The position numbers and the translations under genes were made by a program. Positions 29,304 to 36,383 of a DNA stretch of 49,272 bases are shown piece by piece (the first letter of the stretch is position 1; the number at the start of each line of letters is the position of its first letter). Source of the stretch: CAYTZH01 sp964442285 (GTDB lineage Bacteria; Myxococcota_A; UBA9160; JAFDET01); assembly GCA_964442285.1 (NCBI GenBank), contig CAYTZH010000039.1, positions 1 through 49,272 of the forward strand, read 5' to 3'. The notes under the pieces were generated by a model. The model worked only from the letters and a program-made list of their open reading frames with translations. It made no database searches and had not been told where the DNA came from.

Positions 29304-29344
29304 TTGCCTCGATGGGGCGATCCCGGCCGGGTCGTCAAGCGACA

Positions 29345-29373
29345 TTGATTTTCATTTTCAGACTGCGTAAGCT
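29345..29373 (+). promoter_or_regulatory. Candidate sigma70 promoter of bfd
   Basis: TTGATT (29345-29350), 17-nt spacer, TAAGCT (29368-29373), overlapping the Fur-like site. The segment is AT-rich in an otherwise very GC-rich stretch. The bfd start is 31 nt downstream of the -10 end. Confidence 0.5.
29346..29360. promoter_or_regulatory. Fur-box-like operator upstream of bfd
   Basis: The minus-strand reading TGAAAATGAAAATCA matches the 7-1-7 Fur core TGATAATnATTATCA at 11 of 14 specified positions. It overlaps the proposed -35 of bfd, so Fur with iron should repress bfd, as known for bfd in other proteobacteria. Confidence 0.65.
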
Positions 29374-29403
29374 CCGGTCGATAGCTGTCGCGAGGGCTCG
29401 CGC

Positions 29404-29619
29404 ATGATCGTCTGCCACTGCCAGGTCGTCAGCGACCGCTCCATCCGCCGCGCCGTGCGGGAGGGGGCAAGCAGCACCACCGAGGTCGCGCGCGCCTGCG
29501 GAGCCGGTGGCCGCTGCGGCGGCTGCAGCGCCGCGGTCGAGGCCATCATCGAGAGCGAGACCCAGGGCCGCCTGGCCCTGCGCGCCGTCGACCCGCCCTC
29601 CGTCGCCGAGGCGAGCTAG
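29404..29619 (+). CDS. bfd: Bacterioferritin-associated ferredoxin
   Basis: 71 aa BFD-type [2Fe-2S] protein, starting MIVCHCQVVSDRSIRRAVRE. Cluster ligands are Cys4, Cys6, Cys38 and Cys41 (CHC ... CGGC); Cys32 is extra. Bfd transfers electrons to the heme of bacterioferritin to release stored iron. ATG 29404 lies downstream of a Fur-box-like site and promoter. The cognate bacterioferritin gene follows about 120 nt later. Confidence 0.92.
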   Translation: MIVCHCQVVSDRSIRRAVREGASSTTEVARACGAGGRCGGCSAAVEAIIESETQGRLALRAVDPPSVAEAS

Positions 29620-29637
29620 CCCGCGTCTGCCCCAGAA

Positions 29638-29692
29638 TCCGGCTCCTTGCCGAAGAGCCCGGTTCCTTGCCGAAGAGTCCGGTTCCGGTAGG
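29638..29692 (+). repeat. Tandem 20-bp repeats upstream of bacterioferritin
   Basis: Two full 20-bp units, tccggctccttgccgaagag (29638-29657) and cccggttccttgccgaagag (29658-29677), differing at two positions, then a partial third copy beginning tccggttcc. The array fills the bfd-bfr gap about 50-105 nt before the bfr start. It may be an operator array or RNA structure; function unknown. Confidence 0.75.
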
Positions 29693-29742
29693 TTCGCGGC
29701 AGCGACGGCGTTCTCCGTCGCCCACGCGAGCGAGGGAGAGGC

Positions 29743-30219
29743 ATGCGCGGGGATCCCGAGATCATCGAGGCGCTCAACGAGGTGCTCACGGCCGAGCTGA
29801 CCGCCGTCAACCAGTACTTCATCCACAGCCGGATGTGCGAGAACTGGGGCTACCTGCGCCTCGCGAAGCAGAAGTACGACGAGTCCATCGGCGAGATGAA
29901 GGACGCCGACGCGGTGATCCGGCGCATCCTCTACCTGGACGGCGTCCCGAACATGCAGCGCCTATTCCCCGTCGGGATCGGCGAAGACCCGATCGAGCAG
30001 CACCGGCTCGACCTGGCCCTGGAGACGGGGGCCATCGAGCGCCTCAACAAGGGCATCGCCCTGGCCCGGGAGAGGAGCGACAACGGCACCCGGGACCTCC
30101 TCGAGCAGATCCTGAAAGGCGAGGAGGAGGGAGCCGACTGGCTCGAGGGCCAGCTGCACATCGTCGAGCAGATCGGCGCCGAGCGGTACCTGGCCGAGCA
30201 GATCCACGAAGAGGGCTGA
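29743..30219 (+). CDS. bfr: Bacterioferritin subunit lacking both ferroxidase histidines
   Basis: 158 aa, collinear with E. coli Bfr without gaps (MRGDPEIIEALNEVLTAELT; C-terminal AEQIHEEG). Heme ligand Met52 is retained in GEMKDAD. Diiron carboxylates Glu18, Glu51, Glu94 and Glu127 are kept, but the two histidine ligands are replaced: position 54 is Asp and position 130 is Gly (EEEGADW where Bfr has EEGHIDW). Such a subunit may form mixed 24-mers with a normal Bfr encoded elsewhere, or have a carboxylate-only iron site. It probably stores iron and is reduced through Bfd. Confidence 0.92.
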   Translation: MRGDPEIIEALNEVLTAELTAVNQYFIHSRMCENWGYLRLAKQKYDESIGEMKDADAVIRRILYLDGVPNMQRLFPVGIGEDPIEQHRLDLALETGAIERLNKGIALARERSDNGTRDLLEQILKGEEEGADWLEGQLHIVEQIGAERYLAEQIHEEG

Positions 30220-30341
30220 GCCCCTGCGGGGACCGCGCGGCGGGCCCGGCGGAAACCGCCCGCGGCGTTGCAGCGCCCGGCAGCGAGGGATAACCTCCGC
30301 CGCCCGCCGTCGAGGCAGCACCAGATCGCTGGAGAGATCGA

Positions 30342-30647
30342 ATGGCCAAGAAGTCCCAGGTGAACCGGGATCGCCGCCGCGCGGAGCTCGTGGCCCAGAA
30401 GGCCGAGCGCCGCGGCGAGCTGCGCAAGCGGCTCAAGGATCCCGAGGTGTCGGTGGACGAGAAGCTCGAGATCCAGGCGCAGTTCGCCAAGCTCGGCCGC
30501 AACAGCTGCCCGACCCGCATCACCCGTCGCTGCGAGATCACCGGACGCGCCCGGGGCTATCACCGGAAGTTCAGCATCTCGCGGATCATGCTGCGGGAGC
30601 TTGCGCTCCACGGGCAGCTGCCCGGCGTGCGGAAGTCGAGCTGGTAG
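30342..30647 (+). CDS. rpsN: Ribosomal protein S14 (cysteine-poor, zinc-independent form)
   Basis: 101 aa long-form uS14 (MAKKSQVNRDRRRAELVAQK ... GYHRKFSISRIMLRE). The short zinc-ribbon form has two CxxC pairs; here only two isolated cysteines remain (CPTRITRRC), so zinc binding is unlikely. ATG 30342 follows GGAGAG. It lies outside a main ribosomal operon, clustered with L31 type B and L28, the set often induced by zinc starvation. No clear Zur site is visible upstream. Confidence 0.95.
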   Translation: MAKKSQVNRDRRRAELVAQKAERRGELRKRLKDPEVSVDEKLEIQAQFAKLGRNSCPTRITRRCEITGRARGYHRKFSISRIMLRELALHGQLPGVRKSSW

Positions 30648-30654
30648 GTCGCCG

Positions 30655-30909
30655 GTGAAGCCCGACATCCACCCCGACTACCACACGGTGCTGTTCGTCG
30701 ATTCGGCCACGGGCCAGGAGTGGCTCGGCCGCTCGACCCTCAAGACCGCCGAGACCCGCGAGGTGGATGGCGAGCAGGTGCCCGTGATCAAGCTCGACAT
30801 CTCGAGCGTGAGCCACCCGTTCTGGACGGGAACCGCCCGGGAGCTGGACTCCGACGGCAAGATCGACCGCTACCGCCGCCGCTACGGCAGCGGCAAGAAG
30901 AAGCAGTAG
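30655..30909 (+). CDS. rpmE2: Ribosomal protein L31 type B
   Basis: 84 aa type B bL31 with no cysteine, so without the zinc-binding motif of type A (RpmE). Typical segments: VKPDIHPDYHTVLFVDSATG, KLDISSVSHPFWTG and DRYRRRYGSGKK. It starts at GTG 30655, 7 nt after the rpsN stop. Type B L31 usually replaces zinc-containing L31 under zinc limitation. Confidence 0.93.
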   Translation: MKPDIHPDYHTVLFVDSATGQEWLGRSTLKTAETREVDGEQVPVIKLDISSVSHPFWTGTARELDSDGKIDRYRRRYGSGKKKQ

Positions 30910-30920
30910 GGGCGTCGGTC

Positions 30921-31238
30921 ATGGCGCGGGAATGCGCACTCACCCGGACCCGGGTCCGCTACGGACGCAACGTCTCGCACTCCAACCGCAAGACGTCGCG
31001 CCGCTTCGAGCCCAACCTCCAGAAGGTGACCCTGCAGAGCGAGTCCCTGGGCCTCCGGGTGCCGCTGCGCATCACCACCCGCGCCCTGCGCACGGTCCAG
31101 AAGAAGGGCGGGCTCGACGCCTTTCTGGTCTCGGCGCGCGACGAACTCCTCACCCCCGAGGCGCTGCGCCTGAAGCGCCGGGTGAAGAAGGCCCTCGCCA
31201 CCCCGCGCAAGAAGGTCGCGGCCCCCGCCGCCAGCTAG
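30921..31238 (+). CDS. rpmB: Ribosomal protein L28
   Basis: 105 aa bL28 with the core VSHSNRKTSRRFEPNLQKVT. Only one cysteine (Cys5), so it is a non-zinc form. It has a C-terminal Lys/Ala-rich extension (KALATPRKKVAAPAAS) relative to the usual 78 aa. Same transcription unit as rpsN and rpmE2. Its stop codon overlaps the stop codon of the convergent redoxin gene. Confidence 0.92.
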   Translation: MARECALTRTRVRYGRNVSHSNRKTSRRFEPNLQKVTLQSESLGLRVPLRITTRALRTVQKKGGLDAFLVSARDELLTPEALRLKRRVKKALATPRKKVAAPAAS

Positions 31239-31792
31239 CCCTTCTTCCACTTGATGTTGCAGCCGATGCTGGGGTGCTGTGCGCCCTCGACCGGCTTGCC
31301 CGAGAGCACCGCGTCGGCCGCCGCCCGCAGGTCCGCGCCGGTGACCGGCTTGCCGTTGCTGGGCCGCGAGTCGTCGAACTGGCCCCGGTAGGCCAGCCGG
31401 TGGTGCTCGTCGTACAGGAAGAAGTCCGGCGTGCAGGCGGCCTCGTAGGCGCGGGCCACCGCCTGGCTCTCGTCGTACAGATACGGGAAGCGGTAGCCCG
31501 CCCGGGCGGCCTCCTCGCCCATGGCCTCCGGCCCGTCCATGGGGTGGGTCTCCACGTCGTTGGCGCTGATCGCCACGATGCCCAGCCCGCGCGAGGCGTA
31601 GTCGCGGCCGAAGGCCGCCAGCCCCTCCCGCAGGTGCACCACGAAGGGGCAGTGGTTGCAGATAAAGGCCACCAGCAGCGGCCGGCCGGCGAAGTCCGCG
31701 AGCCGCCCGCGACCGCCGCCGTTCGTGTCCGGCAGGTCGAAGTCCGGCGCCGGGGTCCCGAGGGCGGTCATGTTCGAGGGCGTCGCTGCCAT
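31235..31792 (-). CDS. Thioredoxin-fold redoxin (AhpC/TSA-like)
   Basis: 185 aa cytoplasmic thioredoxin-like protein of the redoxin family. The start is confirmed by GGAGGAG ahead of ATG 31792. Motifs: GTPAPDFDLPDTNGG, then VAFICNHCPFVVHLREGL, with a CNHC pair at the redox-active position, VAISANDVETHP and TPDFFLYDEHHRLAYRGQFD. The CxxC and length fit the large family of thiol oxidoreductases of unknown partner. It is convergent with rpmB and divergent from the carboxyltransferase. Confidence 0.85.
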   Translation of the reverse strand: MAATPSNMTALGTPAPDFDLPDTNGGGRGRLADFAGRPLLVAFICNHCPFVVHLREGLAAFGRDYASRGLGIVAISANDVETHPMDGPEAMGEEAARAGYRFPYLYDESQAVARAYEAACTPDFFLYDEHHRLAYRGQFDDSRPSNGKPVTGADLRAAADAVLSGKPVEGAQHPSIGCNIKWKKG

Positions 31793-31812
31793 GGTGTCTC
31801 CTCCTCGCCGAC

Positions 31813-31818
31813 TACAAT
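31813..31818 (+). promoter_or_regulatory. -10-like TACAAT just before the carboxyltransferase start
   Basis: TACAAT ends 6 nt before GTG 31825, so transcription would begin at or next to the start codon, and no Shine-Dalgarno is visible. This suggests a leaderless mRNA. No good -35 is present. Confidence 0.35.
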
Positions 31819-31824
31819 ACCCGA

Positions 31825-33387
31825 GTGAGCTGGCAGGACGAGGTCGACGAGATCGAGCGGCGGCGGGCGCGCGCCCGGGAGCACGGCGGCGCGGAGGCCG
31901 TGGCCCGACAGCACGAGCGCGGCCGACTCACGATCCGCGAGCGGATCGAGGCCGTGGTCGATCCGGGCTCCTTCCGGGAGGAGGGGCCCCTGGCGGGCCA
32001 CGCCGAGCGGGACGCCGAGGGCCGCACCGTCGACTTCCAGCCGGCCAACTACGCCCTGGGCATCGGTCGCATCGAGGGCCGGCCCGCGGTGCTGGGCGGG
32101 GAGGACTTCACCCAGCGCGGCGGCTCGCCCTCGCCGGCCGGCCTCCGCAAGAGTGTGTCGGCCGAGGACCTGGCCTGTCGCTACCGGCTCCCGCTGGTGC
32201 GCTTCCTGGAGGGCGCCGGCGGCAGCGTGGCGGGCACCCAGGGCAAGCGCGGCGGACCGCCGCCGGCGCCGGATGCCGCCCCGTCGCAGCACCGCTTCGT
32301 CTCCATCGCCCGGGCCATGGCCCAGGCGCCGGTGGTGAGCGCCGCCCTGGGCTCGGTGGCCGGCCTGCCCGCAGCCCGCCTGGTGGCCTCCCACTTCGCG
32401 CTCATGACCCGGGACACGGCCCAGGTGCTGGTGGCGGGCCCGGCGGTGGTGGAGCGCGCCCTGGGCGAGCGCACGAGCAAGGAGGAGCTCGGGGGCGCGG
32501 CGGTCCACGCCCGCAGCGGGGTGGTGGACCGGGTCGCCGCCGACGAGGCCGAGGCCTTCGCCCTCGTGCGGCGCTTCCTCTCCTACCTGCCCACGAACGT
32601 CTGGTCGCCGGCCCCGGTGCTCGACGGGGACGACCCGCCGGACCGCCGCGAGGAGGCCCTGCTCTCGCTGATCCCGCGCGACCGCCGCAAGGTCTACGAC
32701 GCGCGCCGGCTCGTGGACCTGGTGCTGGACCGGGACTCGTTCCTCGAGCTCGGTCCGGGCCACGGGCGCTCCCAGGTGGTGGGCCTGGCCCGGCTGCGGG
32801 GCCGGCCCGTCGGGGTCTGGGCCAACGATCCCCGCTTCTACGCCGGCTCCATGACCGCCGACGGCGCCCAGAAGGTGCGCCGCTTCGTGGACCTGTGCGA
32901 CACGTTCGGCCTCCCCGTGGTGGCCTTCGTCGACGAGCCCGGCTTCATGATCGGCGCGCGCGCCGAGCAGGAGGCCACGATCCGCCACGGGGCCGCCGCC
33001 ATGTTCGCCGTGGTGCAGTCCGAGGTCCCCTGGTGCTCGGTGATCGTGCGCAAGGCCTACGGGGTGGCGGCCGCGGCGCACTTCGCGCCCGGGGCCCACG
33101 TGCTGGCCTGGCCCTCGGCGGAGCGCGGCGCCCTGCCGGTGGAGGGCGGTGTGGCGGTCGCGTTCCGGCGGGAGATCGAGGCTGCCCCCGACCCCGAGGC
33201 ACGCCGGCGGGAGCTCGAGGAGGCGCTGGCCGCGCGCCGCTCGCCCTTCCCCATGGCCGAGGCCTACGGCGTGAACGACCTGATCGATCCACGCGCCACC
33301 CGATCGGCGCTGTGCGATTGGCTCGGCTGGGTGGAGCCGCTCCTGGCCGCGCCTCCCGGACTGCGGGTCCGGGCGATCCGACCCTGA
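31825..33387 (+). CDS. Acyl-CoA carboxylase carboxyltransferase (beta) subunit-like
   Basis: 520 aa carboxyl transferase family protein (PccB/MccB/AccD-type beta subunit). N-terminal half: ARQHERGRLTIRERIEAVVD, VLGGEDFTQRGGSPS. C-terminal half: VWANDPRFYAGSMTADGAQK, FVDLCDTFGLPVVAFVDEPG, GAAAMFAVVQSEVPWCSVIV. These match the acyl-CoA and carboxybiotin crotonase folds. No biotin carboxylase or carrier gene is adjacent, so partner and substrate are unknown. Start at GTG 31825. Confidence 0.87.
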   Translation: MSWQDEVDEIERRRARAREHGGAEAVARQHERGRLTIRERIEAVVDPGSFREEGPLAGHAERDAEGRTVDFQPANYALGIGRIEGRPAVLGGEDFTQRGGSPSPAGLRKSVSAEDLACRYRLPLVRFLEGAGGSVAGTQGKRGGPPPAPDAAPSQHRFVSIARAMAQAPVVSAALGSVAGLPAARLVASHFALMTRDTAQVLVAGPAVVERALGERTSKEELGGAAVHARSGVVDRVAADEAEAFALVRRFLSYLPTNVWSPAPVLDGDDPPDRREEALLSLIPRDRRKVYDARRLVDLVLDRDSFLELGPGHGRSQVVGLARLRGRPVGVWANDPRFYAGSMTADGAQKVRRFVDLCDTFGLPVVAFVDEPGFMIGARAEQEATIRHGAAAMFAVVQSEVPWCSVIVRKAYGVAAAAHFAPGAHVLAWPSAERGALPVEGGVAVAFRREIEAAPDPEARRRELEEALAARRSPFPMAEAYGVNDLIDPRATRSALCDWLGWVEPLLAAPPGLRVRAIRP

Positions 33388-33442
33388 TCCGGATGCCCCG
33401 ACCGTCAACGAAGAGCGCGGTTCGGCCGATCCATGGGGGATC

Positions 33443-34189
33443 ATGGCGACCGACGAGCTCCCCCTCGGCCTCCTGACCGGGCCCGCGCTCTTCGTCCTGG
33501 TGAGCGTGCTCGTGGGTCTGCGCGTGCTCGGGCTCTCCCTGCGCACGGGACAGTTCCCGGAGTTCGCCATCGCCATCACCCTGCTCTGCGCGGGCGGGCT
33601 GGGGTTCCCGCTCATCGCGGCGGTGCCGCTCGTCCCCGAGGTGGATCGCGCGACCGTGGAGCTCTGCTCCATGCTCGGCGATCTCTGCATCTCGACCGGC
33701 GCGGCCATGCTCTACCTATTCAACTGGCGCATCTTCCGGCGCGACGCGCTCTGGGCCGAAGCGTTCTTCCTCACGACCGTGTGTTGCATGCTGAGCATCT
33801 TCGCCGGCATGATCCTGCTCGGGGGCTACGGACGCATCTACGCCGAGCGACCGGCGATCTTCCGGGTGGGGCTGGCGCTGCAGGCCGGGGCGTTCCTCTG
33901 GTGCGCCTGCGAGTGCTTCGTCACCGCCCGCAGGCTGGGGCGGCGCCGGGCGGTCCTCGAGCTGGGAGATCCCCTGGTGGCGCACCGCCTGCGCTGGCTC
34001 GGGATCGGCGCCGGCTCGGCCTTCCTGGTGATGATCCTCTACGGCGTCATCTGGTTCCGGGCGGAGGACGTCGTGCCGCATCCGGAGGTGATCGCGCTCA
34101 CCGCGACCCCGGGTCTGCTGGGCGCGTTCGCCGGCTGGCTCGCCTTCTTCCCGCCGCGCTTCTACCGGCGCCTGCTCGGGGCCCGCTGA
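33443..34189 (+). CDS. Seven-helix integral membrane protein, unknown function
   Basis: 248 aa with about seven hydrophobic helices, for example LLTGPALFVLVSVLVGLRVL, FAIAITLLCAGGLGFPLIAA, AFFLTTVCCMLSIFAGMILL, GLALQAGAFLWCACECFV, FLVMILYGVIWF and LLGAFAGWLAFF. No catalytic or family motif that I recognise. ATG 33443 follows GGGGA. It is monocistronic between the carboxyltransferase and a convergent oxidoreductase. Confidence 0.72.
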   Translation: MATDELPLGLLTGPALFVLVSVLVGLRVLGLSLRTGQFPEFAIAITLLCAGGLGFPLIAAVPLVPEVDRATVELCSMLGDLCISTGAAMLYLFNWRIFRRDALWAEAFFLTTVCCMLSIFAGMILLGGYGRIYAERPAIFRVGLALQAGAFLWCACECFVTARRLGRRRAVLELGDPLVAHRLRWLGIGAGSAFLVMILYGVIWFRAEDVVPHPEVIALTATPGLLGAFAGWLAFFPPRFYRRLLGAR

Positions 34190-34208
34190 GCCTCGCCGAC
34201 CGCCGGGC

Positions 34209-35582
34209 TCAGGCGGGTCGCGGCGGACGCCGCGCGTCCATCCAGCTTGCGTAGCCGCCGTAGCCCACGACCCGCTGGCGCTGGTGGACCCGCGCGAAGA
34301 GCTGGTCGAGGTCCGGGCCCGAGAGGGGCTCCGAGTCCCGGAGCCGGGCGAGGACGCCCTGGGCCAGGCGACGCGCCTCCTCGACGGCGCGGTCCGGCCG
34401 GGTCGACCCGTTGTCGGGCCGGGGCGATCCGTCGCGGTCGGCGACGCCCAGGTACTGCCCCGCGACGAACTCCGACACCATCGCCGCGTGCTTGCGCGAG
34501 GCGACGATGTTGCCCTTGCCGGTGATCACGTTGCCCGCGGCGAACACCCGCGGAAAGCCGTCCAGGCGCCCCACGTCCCAGTCCTGGAAGTCGAAGAGCT
34601 CGCCCTTCATGGGGACGCCCGCGATCTCCGCGGGGATGCTCCCGATGGAGCTCACGACGTAGGTGCCGCGCCGCTCGTAGGTCTCGTCGGTCGGCACCAC
34701 GCGGCCGTTCTCGATGCGGGTGCGGCGGAAGCGCAGGCCCACCAGCCGCCCGTCCTCCACGATCAGGCCGTCGGGCGCGGAGAGGGGCTCGAAGCGGAAG
34801 CGGTACTTGTCCATGGCCTTGTCGAGGAGCTTGCGCCGGGCGCCGGCCACCTTGGCGAGCCGCGCGGGGGAGGCGTCCGGGGGCGCCTCCACCACGGGCA
34901 TGTCCTCGGCGCGCCGCCGGTAGAAGAGCGTCGAGCCCGCGAGGCCGAGCTCCTCCCAGGTGAGGGCGTGGGCCGCCAGGATGCGCGGGATGCCCTTCAC
35001 CTCGAGCTCCACCATGTCCACCTCGATGCCGCGCTCGCGGAGCCGGGCGCCCGCCATCTCGAGCTGGAGCACCTTCACCACGTCGATGGAGGCGAGGCCG
35101 CCCCCCACCACGAGCACGTCGTCGGCGGGCTCGAAGACGGGGCCGTCGTAGCCGGGGTCTCCCTTGTGGTTGAACCAGATGATGAAGGGGTTCTGGTAGA
35201 CCAGGCCGCGACCCAGGTAGGCGTCGGCCCCCTCGATCGGCAGCGGGCGGTCGCGCCAGGCGCCGTTGGCCAGCACCACCGCGCTCCAGCCCCAGCGGTT
35301 GGCGAGGTCCGCGAAGTCGACGTCGCGGCCCACCGCGGTGCAGGGCACGAACTCGACGCCGGGCCGGGCCAGCTTGGCGTCGATGGCGTCGTACTCCTTG
35401 TGGCGCAGGTCGACGTGCCAGCGCGGGAGCCCGTCCTCGATCTTCCCGTAGGGACGCGGGTTCTGCTCGAAGACCGCCACCCGCACGCCGTGGGCGGCCA
35501 GCCGGTCGGCCACCTCGGCGCCCGCGGTCGCGCCCCCGATCACCGCCACCGCGTGGGCCGATCCCCCGTTCGCGCTCCCCAT
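34209..35582 (-). CDS. FAD-dependent ferredoxin-NADP reductase / GltD-like oxidoreductase
   Basis: 457 aa two-dinucleotide-fold protein. FAD fold: HAVAVIGGATAGAEVADRLA ending in VFEQNPRPYGKIEDGLPRWH, like adrenodoxin reductase (FprA) and the small subunit of glutamate synthase. NADP fold: VLVVGGGLASIDVVKVLQ. FAD-closing motif: RVFAAGNVITGKGNIVASRK. It probably transfers electrons from NADPH to a ferredoxin or partner subunit. ATG 35582 is chosen because the Rossmann motif starts right after it; the same frame is open upstream through the tRNA into the integrase. Its direction is opposite to the small gene at 35694. Confidence 0.88.
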   Translation of the reverse strand: MGSANGGSAHAVAVIGGATAGAEVADRLAAHGVRVAVFEQNPRPYGKIEDGLPRWHVDLRHKEYDAIDAKLARPGVEFVPCTAVGRDVDFADLANRWGWSAVVLANGAWRDRPLPIEGADAYLGRGLVYQNPFIIWFNHKGDPGYDGPVFEPADDVLVVGGGLASIDVVKVLQLEMAGARLRERGIEVDMVELEVKGIPRILAAHALTWEELGLAGSTLFYRRRAEDMPVVEAPPDASPARLAKVAGARRKLLDKAMDKYRFRFEPLSAPDGLIVEDGRLVGLRFRRTRIENGRVVPTDETYERRGTYVVSSIGSIPAEIAGVPMKGELFDFQDWDVGRLDGFPRVFAAGNVITGKGNIVASRKHAAMVSEFVAGQYLGVADRDGSPRPDNGSTRPDRAVEEARRLAQGVLARLRDSEPLSGPDLDQLFARVHQRQRVVGYGGYASWMDARRPPRPA

Positions 35583-35693
35583 GCTCGGAGTCTCGCACCG
35601 TCGCCCTGGGGGCTCAACCGCGCCGCCGACCCGCGTTTCGTCAAGGTGGGCCCGTCGCCGGCCGATGGGTTCGGGAGGGGGGGAGCCAGGTCC

Positions 35694-36161
35694 ATGTCCG
35701 ACCCGGAAGGATCGACGCGCGCGGGCGCCCTGGCGGGCGCCCTCGAGTCGCTGGGGATGGAGCCGGCCCGGGCCGCGGACATGGGCTGGAGCCTGGTCGT
35801 CGGCTACCCGCTGGCCCGCCGCTGCGGCGTGGGCGTGCTGGCCCGGGAGCTTCGCGAGCGGGGCCTTGGCCCCGCGGCCGCCCGGGAGGCCGCCGCCAGC
35901 TTCCTCGCCCTCGAGCTCTTCGACGCGGGCGTGCCCTTCGCCCGCATCCGCCGCGAGCTCACCCGCCGCGGCATGGACCCGAGCGCCGCCTACGCGGCCG
36001 CCCTGGAGGGGGCCCGCTTCTCGCGGACCCTGGACCGCCCCACCCTCGAGCTGGAGGACGAGCGCCGCCTCCTGCTCCGCGCCCGCATATCGCTGGCCCT
36101 GGCCACCCTGACGGCCCTCGTCCTCGCCGCCGCCGGCGCGCTCATCTTCTTCCAGGCCTAG
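35694..36161 (+). CDS. Small protein with two RecX-like helical repeats and C-terminal membrane anchor
   Basis: 155 aa, ATG 35694 with a G-rich ribosome site. Two similar helical repeats, VLARELRERGLGPAAAREAA and ARIRRELTRRGMDPSAAYAA, resemble the L/I-x-R-E-L-x-R-x-G pattern of RecX-type three-helix modules, but the arrangement is not that of a true RecX. The last 25 residues form one transmembrane helix (LALATLTALVLAAAGALIFF). Unknown function; probably membrane-tethered in the cytoplasm. Confidence 0.68.
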   Translation: MSDPEGSTRAGALAGALESLGMEPARAADMGWSLVVGYPLARRCGVGVLARELRERGLGPAAAREAAASFLALELFDAGVPFARIRRELTRRGMDPSAAYAAALEGARFSRTLDRPTLELEDERRLLLRARISLALATLTALVLAAAGALIFFQA

Positions 36162-36304
36162 GTGTCCGCCGCCAGGCGCCCGCCGCGTCGGGCTCGGGCC
36201 CGGGCCCGACGCCGGTCCCGGTCCTCGGTGGGCGCTCCGCTCACCACTTCCCGGAGGCACCGGGGCGCGGGCAGACGCCGTCGGCCCGGTACACTGGTCG
36301 CCAC

Positions 36305-36381
36305 GGGCCCTTAGCTCAGCGGTCAGAGCAGCCGGCTCATAACCGGTCTGGTCCCTGGTTCGAATCCAGGAGGGCCCACCA
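36305..36381 (+). tRNA. ileX: tRNA-Ile2 (CAU anticodon, lysidine type)
   Basis: 77-nt cloverleaf with encoded CCA: acceptor GGGCCCT/AGGGCCC, D arm GCTC...GAGC, anticodon stem GCCGG/CCGGT with loop ctCATaa, T arm CCTGG-TTCGAAT-CCAGG. The sequence is closer to the E. coli ileX-type tRNA, whose CAU is modified to lysidine-AU to read AUA, than to elongator or initiator tRNA-Met. The integrase gene abuts the CCA end, so this is the attachment site of the element. Confidence 0.9.
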
Positions 36382-36383
36382 CT

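Noticed and set aside
30220..30341. Zur operator upstream of rpsN
   Set aside because: Only a GGGATAACCTCC-like fragment is present; no palindromic Zur-type site could be recognised.
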